From: DTGL01 sp038895395
GTDB lineage: Archaea > Iainarchaeota > Iainarchaeia > Iainarchaeales > DTGL01
Assembly: GCA_038895395.1 (NCBI GenBank)
Contig: JAWANJ010000025.1
Coordinates: 1-11,559 of the forward strand
DNA: 11,559 nucleotides
Reading direction: 5' to 3'
In this document: piece after piece, positions 1-6,101 of the stretch
How positions within the stretch are numbered: the first letter of the stretch is position 1
Layout of the letters: each line of letters starts with the position of its first letter
Notes under the pieces: model-generated
Databases searched by the model: none
Told to the model about the DNA's origin: nothing
The model's input: only the letters and a program-made list of their open reading frames with translations
Position numbers and translations under genes: made by a program

Positions 1-476
1 AGGCTTGAAAGCATTGAAACTTTTTCGCTTGCAGAGCTGCTTTTAATTACGTCAGCTATCGCTTGTAGTTCATAAACTTCAGTATCCATGGCTTTTATGA
101 TTGTTTGAACCAGCTGGCTCTGAGAAACAAACCAAACATAATTCGGGTTGTCGCCTATCTTTTTTCTAAAGTCACTGTACAAAGACAAAAAGTGAGCTGT
201 TTGGACCAGGTTTTTAACTTTTATTGTGTCAGAAACCACCCTTTTTTCATATCTTTCAAGAACAATATATCCTACCGTTTGCTTGTTTGCGCTAATTTGA
301 AGCACATAGTAAATTTTGTCCTCCAACTTTATTTCGTATATGCTGCTTATGCTTTCGTTTTCACGAAGCATATAAGTCTGCTTTGCTATGTACTGTGCTG
401 GATCGTAGTCATAGCAGTATCTATAAGCCGAGAAAATAACCAAAAATAACATCGTGATGATCATCTTTTTACGCAT
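1..476 (-). CDS. Secreted/membrane-anchored hypothetical protein, N-terminal part (runs off the left edge)
   Basis: Reading the minus strand from an ATG at 476-474, the frame stays open for 158 codons to the edge of the window, so the C-terminus is missing. The N-terminus is two Lys/Arg-rich residues pairs (MRKKM) followed by a hydrophobic run (IITMLFLVIFSAY), which is a signal peptide or signal anchor. The rest is a soluble mixed region: a YDYDPAQYIAKQ segment, then beta-like stretches (YEIKLEDKIYYVLQIS, QTVGYIVLERYEKR) and then helices (VKNLVQTAHFLSLYSDFRKK, SQLVQTIIKAMDTEVYELQAIADVIKSSS). I do not recognise the family. A TATA-like box at -27 supports the chosen start, although Met5 or Met9 are possible. 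It is divergently arranged with the trmJ-like gene. Seen: open frame and hydrophobic N-terminus; inferred: export to the outer face of the membrane. Confidence 0.7.
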   Translation of the reverse strand, partial: MRKKMIITMLFLVIFSAYRYCYDYDPAQYIAKQTYMLRENESISSIYEIKLEDKIYYVLQISANKQTVGYIVLERYEKRVVSDTIKVKNLVQTAHFLSLYSDFRKKIGDNPNYVWFVSQSQLVQTIIKAMDTEVYELQAIADVIKSSSASEKVSMLSS

Positions 477-497
477 CTATTAATTTAATGCTTCACT

Positions 498-506
498 TAT
501 TAAAAA
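498..506 (-). promoter_or_regulatory. Probable TATA box of the leftward gene
   Basis: The minus-strand sequence TTTTTAATAA is centred about 27 bases upstream of the ATG at 476. With the usual archaeal spacing (TATA centre about 26 bases before the transcription start) transcription would begin at or next to the start codon, giving a leaderless mRNA. Confidence 0.4.
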
Positions 507-552
507 TTGTTGCTTTTTTTGATAAACTTTGGCTTTTTTGTGTTACCAAACA

Positions 553-563
553 AAATTTAATAG
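553..563 (+). promoter_or_regulatory. Probable TATA box of the trmJ-like gene
   Basis: AAATTTAATAG is centred about 31 bases upstream of the ATG at 588, and no Shine-Dalgarno sequence precedes that ATG. A second TATA-like string, TTATAAAAC at 571-579, lies too close to the start codon to serve it unless translation starts further in. Confidence 0.4.
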
Positions 564-587
564 TTAGAGCTTATAAAACTATTAATT

Positions 588-1298
588 ATGCAGTTAAAAG
601 TAATACTTGTTGAGCCAGAATATTCTGAAAACATTGGTTATATCGCAAGAGCAATGAAAAATTTTGGTTTTAAGGATTTGTTACTAGTGAATCCAAAAGC
701 TAATATAAATAGCCCCGGGGCTATAAGCAGGGCAATGCATGCCTTAGATGTGCTAAAAGCTTCAAAGATATGCAACTCTTTAGAAGAAGCCTTACAAGAT
801 GCTGACTACAGTGCCGCAACAACTGCAATATCATGTAAAGATAAAAAAATAGAAAGAAATGCAATCACTCCAAAAACGCTTGCTGAACGTTTTAGCATCT
901 CTGACAAAAGATTGGCTGTTGTTTTTGGTCGTGAGTCAAGAGGACTAACAAACGAAGAGATTTCTAAATGCGATTTTGTAGTGAATATACCTTCTAGTCC
1001 AGAATATCGTGCCTTGACTATTTCGCATGCTGCAGCAATTATTTTTTATGAGTTTTTCATAGCTAAAAGAAAAAAAACAAATAAGACTTTCGAAACAGCT
1101 GATGCGAATACAAAAAACACTCTTATAAAAATATTTGAGAGGCTTTCACTAAATCTTAGCCGTGTGAGAAACAAAGAGGTCACTGTGAAGTCCTTCAAGC
1201 ACCTTATTTCAAGAGCCCCAATAACAAGACGAGAAGCAAATGCCATAATAGCTGTTTTGGGGGAATTAGAAAAGGAACTTCAGCGCAGGAAAGGTTAG
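588..1298 (+). CDS. trmJ: TrmJ-like tRNA (cytidine/uridine-32-2'-O)-methyltransferase, SPOUT family
   Basis: A 236-aa SPOUT-class RNA 2'-O-ribose methyltransferase that uses S-adenosylmethionine. All three family motifs are visible: motif 1 around residues 9-28 (EPEYSENIGYIARAMKNFGF, with N15, G17 and R21), motif 2 at 112-120 (FGRESRGL, with E116) and motif 3 at 134-150 (IPSSPEYRALTISHAAA), which forms the knotted SAM pocket. The C-terminal helical extension (about residues 170-234, including FKHLISRAPITRREANAI) matches the TrmJ tail that helps dimerisation and tRNA contact. Length is normal for the family. Known archaeal TrmJ enzymes methylate C32 in the anticodon loop; the tRNA-Trp in this window has C at position 32, so it is a plausible substrate (inference). 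The gene has its own promoter; the ATG at 588 starts right at motif strand 1, so little room exists for another start. TrmH-type relatives are less likely because of the C-terminal tail. Confidence 0.85.
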   Translation: MQLKVILVEPEYSENIGYIARAMKNFGFKDLLLVNPKANINSPGAISRAMHALDVLKASKICNSLEEALQDADYSAATTAISCKDKKIERNAITPKTLAERFSISDKRLAVVFGRESRGLTNEEISKCDFVVNIPSSPEYRALTISHAAAIIFYEFFIAKRKKTNKTFETADANTKNTLIKIFERLSLNLSRVRNKEVTVKSFKHLISRAPITRREANAIIAVLGELEKELQRRKG

Positions 1299-1380
1299 TA
1301 GACAATCACGAACGTTTTTGCTAGGCTTTAAAAGCTTAATCTGCCAATTTTGAATAAGTGTCTGTGATCGGTTGATTTGC

Positions 1381-1385
1381 AGGTG
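1381..1385 (+). promoter_or_regulatory. Shine-Dalgarno site that decides the start of the 1392 gene
   Basis: AGGTG matches the archaeal 16S anti-SD (GGAGGTGATC type) and sits six bases before the TTG at 1392-1394. This favours 1392 over the in-frame TTG at 1377 or GTG at 1383. Confidence 0.45.
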
Positions 1386-1391
1386 GTTTTT

Positions 1392-3056
1392 TTGAAAAAG
1401 AAGGATGTTAAAATATTGTTATTTGCGGCCTTTGTTATTTTTGTTATATGTTTATTAGCTATCTTTTTGCTAGGATTTTTTGATCTAGATAGAAAAGGAA
1501 AAGACAGCAATAACAATATAACACCAACACCTTCATTATCACCAGCAGTTGATCGCAACAACTATTTCTTGAAGTACAGTTTTGACCAAAACTTAGCACT
1601 ATTCCACTATTTAAAAATAGAAACTAAGATTGGAGACGACAAAAAAACAATGCAAGAAATGGAAACAATGACAATACCAATGCAAACATATCCAGACCAT
1701 ACACACATAAGGATAATAATGCTAAAAGCAAGTTCAACAGATGAAAATGGCACTGTTGACCTTTGTGGTCAAATTGCATATAGCAAAAAAATTTCAGATG
1801 CAAACATCTATTTTGATGGAAAGGTTGACTATGGATGGACTTCAGTTACAAGTTTTTATTTGCCTCAGCGGGCTCTTTCTATAGGCGAAACATGGACTTT
1901 CGAAGGTGTGAACTATAAGATAATCAAAGAAACAAAAATAAATACAAAAGCAGGTGTTTTCGATGTTGTTGAAATAGAATTTTATGGTAAAAAAACTGTA
2001 CAAGAAGTTGTACTTGATACAAAAGGTACTCTATATTTCGACTATAAGAATAACCGTATTGCAAAGTATGTAAGGACGGAGTCTGCTCCAGGTTACGAAC
2101 AAACTATAGAACAAGAGCTAACCAAAGTGACTAAAGATCACATAGAACCAGATCTGCGGTGTTTAGTTTCTATTTCCAATCTTAGTTTAGCAGAAAAATA
2201 TGAAAAAGCAAAAAATTTCAATACTTATGGCCTATACGAGGAATCCAACATTTATGCTTTGTCTGCTAAGTTTGATCTTCAAGGAAAAGAGCTAAGCGCT
2301 GATGAAAAAAATATTTTAATGAAAATTTTAGAGATAATTGCTAACAACTATGAAGCAACCGGAAATAACGAAAAGAGGCTAGACACTTTATTCGAGTTGG
2401 GAAACCTTTACTTACAATCATACGAGAAAGCCGTGGTTGATGGCAATATAAATGCTCGAGATTATTTCTTTGCCAAGTATTATTTGGAAGAGGTATCCAA
2501 ATCAACAAATAAAAACAGTGAAAAAGCAAAGCAAGCCACTCAAAAATTGGGGGGTTCAGTTTTAGGTATTTTAAAAGCAGAGATAATTTTAGCAGATTCT
2601 GGTGACTGCACTGGCGTGGTTAGTGAACTTCACGATACTAAAAAGATTGTTTACCTGCTCCATGACTGGGATTGTGAAGCAACTTTACCCATGGTTGGTG
2701 ACAAAAGAGGTGATTTGGTAGCTTTTTATGTCTACAAAAATGGCTATAAACCAGCAATTCTGATAAGAGCTACTGAGCAACTACTTTCTAAAGATCTTAA
2801 GTTTGTTCTTGATAGGGCTGTTGATGACTCCAAAGCAATAGTTTTTGGAATTTGCTACAAAGAAGATAACTTCCTAAATGGTTTAAAGCTAGTTTTTGAA
2901 GGAAAAACTGAGAATATAGAAATAGATTGCAATTACTTCTATAAAACAGAAGTTCCGCCGGGGGAATACAAAATTTTTATTGACGGAACTTCAACTTACG
3001 AGACAATATCAGTTGACGCTAACAGAGTTTATGTGAAGCACATTAATATTAAATGA
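1392..3056 (+). CDS. Membrane-anchored extracellular hypothetical protein
   Basis: No ATG is usable near the N-terminus; I choose the TTG at 1392 (554 aa) because of the SD sequence before it, while an in-frame TTG at 1377 would give 559 aa. The protein opens with KKKDVK and a long hydrophobic segment (about residues 7-30, LLFAAFVIFVICLLAIFLLGF), an N-in signal anchor. Then comes a Ser/Asn/Thr/Pro-rich linker (about 38-57), a beta-rich domain to about residue 255 (containing GVFDVVEIEFYGKK and GTLYFDYKNNRIAKY), a helical, TPR-like stretch at about 265-390 (SLAEKYEKAKNF, LDTLFELGNLYLQSYEKA), and a second beta-rich region ending in a carboxypeptidase-regulatory/PEGA-like strand pattern (VPPGEYKIFIDG). 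Several Cys residues in the presumed external part could pair. I do not recognise a characterised family and propose no enzymatic role. It follows the trmJ-like gene by about 90 bases and is followed by tRNA-Trp. Confidence 0.75.
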   Translation: MKKKDVKILLFAAFVIFVICLLAIFLLGFFDLDRKGKDSNNNITPTPSLSPAVDRNNYFLKYSFDQNLALFHYLKIETKIGDDKKTMQEMETMTIPMQTYPDHTHIRIIMLKASSTDENGTVDLCGQIAYSKKISDANIYFDGKVDYGWTSVTSFYLPQRALSIGETWTFEGVNYKIIKETKINTKAGVFDVVEIEFYGKKTVQEVVLDTKGTLYFDYKNNRIAKYVRTESAPGYEQTIEQELTKVTKDHIEPDLRCLVSISNLSLAEKYEKAKNFNTYGLYEESNIYALSAKFDLQGKELSADEKNILMKILEIIANNYEATGNNEKRLDTLFELGNLYLQSYEKAVVDGNINARDYFFAKYYLEEVSKSTNKNSEKAKQATQKLGGSVLGILKAEIILADSGDCTGVVSELHDTKKIVYLLHDWDCEATLPMVGDKRGDLVAFYVYKNGYKPAILIRATEQLLSKDLKFVLDRAVDDSKAIVFGICYKEDNFLNGLKLVFEGKTENIEIDCNYFYKTEVPPGEYKIFIDGTSTYETISVDANRVYVKHINIK

Positions 3057-3075
3057 GGATTTAAGTTAATAGAGA

Positions 3076-3130
3076 GATTTATATATTAAAAATTGCAAAT
3101 GAAAGGCAAAAGAAAAAGATATTAAAAATT
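3076..3130 (+). promoter_or_regulatory. Candidate promoter region of tRNA-Trp (two TATA-like boxes)
   Basis: Two boxes precede tRNA-Trp. TTTATATAT at 3078-3086 is the closest to the archaeal consensus but would start transcription near 3108, giving a leader of about 47 bases. ATATTAAAAATT at 3119-3130 is centred 31 bases before the first tRNA base and has ordinary spacing. I cannot tell which is used. The rest of 3057-3154 holds no gene that I can see. Confidence 0.4.
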
Positions 3131-3194
3131 CGATAGCACATATATATGTTTATTGGGGTCATGGGGTAACCAGGCAGCCCGGCAGGCTCCAGTC

Positions 3195-3230
3195 TGTATG
3201 GTAGATTGGAGTTCTGAGCGAAAGCGATGA
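3195..3230 (+). ncRNA. Candidate intron-encoded box C/D guide element (D'/C') for 2'-O-methylation of tRNA-Trp C34
   Basis: A CTGA at 3214-3217 fits box D', and GCGATGA at 3224-3230 fits box C' (consensus RUGAUGA, one mismatch) six bases later, normal D'-C' spacing. The 12 bases just before box D' (3202-3213) can pair with 3185-3196, that is the anticodon stem end, anticodon loop and first intron bases, with 8 Watson-Crick and 4 G-U pairs. By the established N+5 rule, the target is the base paired to the fifth position before box D', G3209, which is C3189 = C34, exactly the position methylated by the homologous guide in Haloferax and Pyrococcus. Weak points: box C upstream is poorly conserved (TGTATGG at best) and box D is uncertain (a CTGA at 3272-3275 is 41 bases past C'). 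Confidence 0.5.
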
Positions 3231-3267
3231 CGATAAGCAGGTGAGAATGGGAAGCGGTAGGATGTGG

Positions 3268-3363
3268 TGCCCTGAACAACCCGTTATAATAAAATTAGGC
3301 TTTTAGCTTTTATATGGTTTATACAAAATATAAATCTCTAAAGATTCGGGTTTGTTCTGGGCA
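3268..3363 (+). repeat. Long imperfect stem-loop inside the tRNA-Trp intron
   Basis: TGCCC (3268-3272) pairs with GGGCA (3359-3363), then a T-T mismatch, GAAC (3274-3277) with GTTC (3354-3357), AA (3278-3279) with two of three T (3351-3353), and CCCG (3280-3283) with CGGG (3347-3350). This gives 15 pairs with one mismatch and one bulged base, enclosing a 63-base AT-rich loop. It accounts for most of the extra length of the intron. It would hide the CTGA at 3272-3275 from use as a box D. Confidence 0.65.
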
Positions 3364-3432
3364 TAAAAAGATCTTAAAAAGTTTCCTATTGGGAGTCACC
3401 TGCTAGTGCGGGTTCAAATCCCGCTGACCCCA

Positions 3433-3442
3433 TATTTTTATT
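3433..3442 (+). terminator. T-rich terminator after tRNA-Trp
   Basis: TATTTTTATT follows the discriminator base directly, the kind of T-rich run at which archaeal RNA polymerase stops. A short possible hairpin follows (TAGTGG 3441-3446 with CTACTA 3450-3455). Confidence 0.4.
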
Positions 3443-3486
3443 TAGTGGTAACTACTAGATGCTGCTTGCGGAGAATACCTTAGTAA

Positions 3487-3499
3487 ACTTTATTAATTA
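3487..3499 (+). promoter_or_regulatory. Probable TATA box of the large surface-protein gene
   Basis: ACTTTATTAATTA, with its core TTTATTAA (3489-3496) centred about 31 bases before the ATG at 3524, and no SD sequence before that ATG. Confidence 0.4.
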
Positions 3500-3523
3500 G
3501 AACAATGTAAAACATTTAGGACT

Positions 3524-6100
3524 ATGTCAAAAAAGATATTTTTAGCATTAATGGTGGTTGTTTTTTTTAGTTGTGTATATTCACAGGCCACGCCACCAAA
3601 AATAATAGACCTAAATATATACCCAAAAAAAGCATATTATGATGACGGTGAACTTGTCACAATATCTGCAGTATCTATTCTAGATGAGAACGAAAAAGAA
3701 GACGCAAATTATTTTTGGTCTTTTGGTGATGGCACTGCAATAGCTGGTAATTTTCCAAAAGTTTATCACGTATTTTATTTAGACTCAAATATTCCTCTAG
3801 AGCAGCGTTTTACAATTACTTTAAAGTTGAGCACCAAAAGCGGTTCTGATACAAAAAGCACAACCATAGCTGTAAGAAGAGGTCGTGCAAAAGTGGTTGT
3901 GCAGTATCCGCAAGATATGACGGCTTTCAATAAAAAAGATTATATTCTTCGGGTTTTTTTTACAGTGCTAGATAGTAGAGATTATCCGATAAATAGCTAC
4001 CTAAGGGATATGAATATCTTTATAGGTAAAACTTCAATAGAGAAGATACCAATAGGTGAGCAAGGTTTTGAAATAAAAATTCCTCCTTCGAATACCTACT
4101 CTACTGTAGAATTTTTAGAGATAAACGCAATGCGTGGTAGTACTTTAATAACTGGAAAGATTCCGTTTTACTTTGAGCCGTTGCAAATTTCAATTTCTTC
4201 ATATTCTTTGCATGGAAAAAGCATTTACATTGGCGAAAATATTGGAACCGTTTCTTTTTGCTTGGTGTATCCAAATGGTGAGAGTGTCTCTAACGGTACT
4301 TTTTATGTTGAATTAATTAAAGGAGAGGCTTCTATCCAGAAATCTGTGGCCAGGTTTAATGACGGTTGTTTCTTCGCAGATTTTAACTATTTTATAACAA
4401 TTAAAGACTTCGAAGAAGCTAATTTGCAACTCATGTTTTATGGTAAAGATTCGTACCAAAATATCCTTTCTCCTGTATATCGTAAAATAAATGTTTCAAA
4501 GGACAACCCAAGTTTTGACCTTGTATTACTTAGGCCAACACCGCTGAGTAACAACACCTTTGGTTTTTTGCAAAATATTAGAATTGAAACTACACTAAAT
4601 CAGAAATTAGGGATAGCTAGTAGAGATGTAAATGTATTTCTAGCCATACCCGCCCTAAACATATATCGCCAACTATACGCACTCGATAGCACTTTTATGC
4701 TTGATTTTGAAGTACCTATGATAGAAATCAAAAATGCTGACGCAAAAATAGTTGCCACTGTAGACGTCAATAATGTTACATACTCAGACATAGAGACCTT
4801 CAAAGTAACTTTCACAAAGGAGATAAAAATTTCATTTGTATATCCATCAGAAAAAGGCAAGACTCAACTTTCTGAGGATGGTCGTATATTAGTTGAGTTG
4901 CGATATCCTGATGATTCGCTTTTGAAAGAGGAAAAAGTAAGCGCTATGCTTTACATAGACAAAAACTATTATGATATACAATTGGTGAGGGATTACAATA
5001 AGGGCTACTACTATTATGCAATTTTGGGAAGGTTGGTTGGAAAGCACATTATAAAGTTAGATCTAAAAGAGCCATTTTATGGAAGCAAGGAAATAACAGC
5101 TGAGATTGAAGAACCTTTGAATTTGCTCCTAATCGCAATAGTGCTTTCAATTGTTGTCTCTGGTGTTATCTTTATAGGAATAACAATAAAACGTGCAAAG
5201 TATAAAAATGAAAGAAGAAAAATTTTGATTAACAGGCTGTCCAATATAGAACTTGAAATGAAGGAAAATCAATCAGCACTTTTCTCAAGAAGGATATCTG
5301 TAGAAGAATATAAAAGTCGCATGCTAGTACTCCAAAATGAGATGGACTCCATAGAAAGAGAATTAAAGGGATCGGATAGTTTTTCATTTAACTTTTTAAA
5401 AGGTCTTTTCAGCAAACTTAAAGCAAAAAAAGAAATAAAAACATTGCCAAAAGAGACAAAACCAGAGACAGCAACATCAGAAGCTGAAAAGGATTTAACC
5501 AAAGAAATTAAAGAAAAAGAACCCGAGCTTGAGCTAAAAAAAGAGCTTTTTGATACTAAGCAAGTTCAATTTCCTGAAGAAAAAAGCCAAACAATAAATA
5601 GTCAGCAGCTGATTGTTCCGGAGTGGCCTAAGCCACCGGTAATCTCAGAGGCTTCAATCGAGATTCCTGAGGAGATTGTTCCGCTGTTTCCAGAAAAAAA
5701 ACCTTTGACCAGAGCAGAAAAACCAGCACAAGAGCTAAAAGGCCAAATTATCACATCACCTCCTAAAGCTGTTATAAGTGAACCGACTGAAATTAAGACC
5801 AAAGAAGTTGCAACAAGAGAAGATGTACAAAAACAGGATAAAGAAATACAAAAACCAAAAGAGGAAATAAAAGAGCTTGTTAAAAAAGCAAGTGTTAACA
5901 TCTATGCTTCGAAGGCTATAGAAAAAGAGCAAGTAATGTTTACCAAAGAAGAAGAAGAAATCATAAAAAAGCTCTGTGCTTTGTTGAAACCAGCAGTTAA
6001 GTTACATAAACCTGGGGAAATATATAGGGCTCTTATTGAAGAGGGCTATAAACCATACATAGCTCTGGCTGTAGTAGAACGATTGTTTGAAATAAAGTAA
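3524..6100 (+). CDS. Large PKD/Ig-like surface protein with one membrane span and a long cytoplasmic tail
   Basis: 858 aa. A signal peptide occupies residues 1-20 (SKKIFLALMVVVFFSCVYS, cleavage likely before Gln21). Residues about 25-118 form a PKD-type domain: the hallmark YFWSFGDGT is at 63-71, and strands end in RFTITLKLSTKSG. More beta-rich, Ig-like repeats follow to about residue 530. A membrane helix at about 534-556 (LLLIAIVLSIVVSGVIFIG) is followed by a strongly basic stretch (KRAKYKNERRK), so the N-terminal part is outside and the C-terminus inside. The inside part is a coiled coil (about 565-617, LSNIELEMKENQSALF), then a disordered Lys/Glu/Pro-rich tail (about 618-800), then a compact helical C-terminal domain (about 806-858, EEEEIIKKLCALLKPAVKLH). 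Family knowledge: PKD domains in archaea are common in surface-layer and adhesion proteins. The cytoplasmic end suggests a link from the surface to an inner partner (inference). Its stop codon is one base from the end of the opposing PIN gene. Confidence 0.85.
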   Translation: MSKKIFLALMVVVFFSCVYSQATPPKIIDLNIYPKKAYYDDGELVTISAVSILDENEKEDANYFWSFGDGTAIAGNFPKVYHVFYLDSNIPLEQRFTITLKLSTKSGSDTKSTTIAVRRGRAKVVVQYPQDMTAFNKKDYILRVFFTVLDSRDYPINSYLRDMNIFIGKTSIEKIPIGEQGFEIKIPPSNTYSTVEFLEINAMRGSTLITGKIPFYFEPLQISISSYSLHGKSIYIGENIGTVSFCLVYPNGESVSNGTFYVELIKGEASIQKSVARFNDGCFFADFNYFITIKDFEEANLQLMFYGKDSYQNILSPVYRKINVSKDNPSFDLVLLRPTPLSNNTFGFLQNIRIETTLNQKLGIASRDVNVFLAIPALNIYRQLYALDSTFMLDFEVPMIEIKNADAKIVATVDVNNVTYSDIETFKVTFTKEIKISFVYPSEKGKTQLSEDGRILVELRYPDDSLLKEEKVSAMLYIDKNYYDIQLVRDYNKGYYYYAILGRLVGKHIIKLDLKEPFYGSKEITAEIEEPLNLLLIAIVLSIVVSGVIFIGITIKRAKYKNERRKILINRLSNIELEMKENQSALFSRRISVEEYKSRMLVLQNEMDSIERELKGSDSFSFNFLKGLFSKLKAKKEIKTLPKETKPETATSEAEKDLTKEIKEKEPELELKKELFDTKQVQFPEEKSQTINSQQLIVPEWPKPPVISEASIEIPEEIVPLFPEKKPLTRAEKPAQELKGQIITSPPKAVISEPTEIKTKEVATREDVQKQDKEIQKPKEEIKELVKKASVNIYASKAIEKEQVMFTKEEEEIIKKLCALLKPAVKLHKPGEIYRALIEEGYKPYIALAVVERLFEIK

Positions 6101-6101
6101 C

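Larger units (their letters stand above)
3193..3397 (+). other. Archaeal tRNA-Trp intron, unusually long, structured
   Basis: 205 nt between tRNA positions 37 and 38. Tryptophan pre-tRNA introns of euryarchaea such as Haloferax and Pyrococcus are known to carry a box C/D RNA guiding 2'-O-methylation of positions 34 and 39, and are around 70-105 nt; this one is about twice as long. The 5' third carries the guide-like elements (3195-3275). The 3' part holds a long imperfect helix with an AT-rich loop (3268-3363). The last bases before the 3' splice site (3371-3390) include the palindrome AAGATCTT. No protein-coding frame of note lies inside, so it is not a homing-endonuclease intron. Confidence 0.85.
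3155..3432 (+). tRNA. trnW: tRNA-Trp (anticodon CCA) interrupted by a 205-nt intron
   Basis: Exons are 3155-3192 and 3398-3432. Acceptor GGGGTCA (3155-3161) pairs perfectly with TGACCCC (3425-3431), discriminator A at 3432; CCA is not encoded. D stem GGGT/GCCC (3164-3167 with 3177-3180). Anticodon stem GCAGG (3182-3186) pairs with CCTGC (3399-3403); the loop reads C32 U33 C34 C35 A36 G37 / A38, so the anticodon CCA is at 3189-3191. T arm GCGGG-TTCAAAT-CCCGC at 3408-3424; variable loop TAGT. The intron lies between positions 37 and 38, the canonical archaeal site. The splice motif is a strict bulge-helix-bulge: CTCC 3187-3190 pairs with GGAG 3392-3395, flanked by three-base bulges AGT (3191-3193) and TCA (3396-3398); cutting after the second base of each bulge by the archaeal splicing endonuclease gives exactly these exons. 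The inner helix is weak (C3194-G3391, then mismatches). Confidence 0.93.

Noticed and set aside
105..449. Plus-strand open frame of 114 codons
   Set aside because: It is antisense to the leftward secreted-protein gene, which has a signal peptide, a TATA box and an open frame to the window edge.
3272..3275. CTGA as canonical box D of the intron guide
   Set aside because: Not adopted as certain: it is 41 bases after box C', its guide has only four adjacent pairs around position 39, and it falls within the long intron helix.
3155..3432. SRP RNA or RNase P RNA in the G-rich stretch around 3160-3280
   Set aside because: The acceptor, D, anticodon and T arms form a full tRNA-Trp once the bulge-helix-bulge intron is removed; no SRP helix 8 or RNase P core motif is seen.
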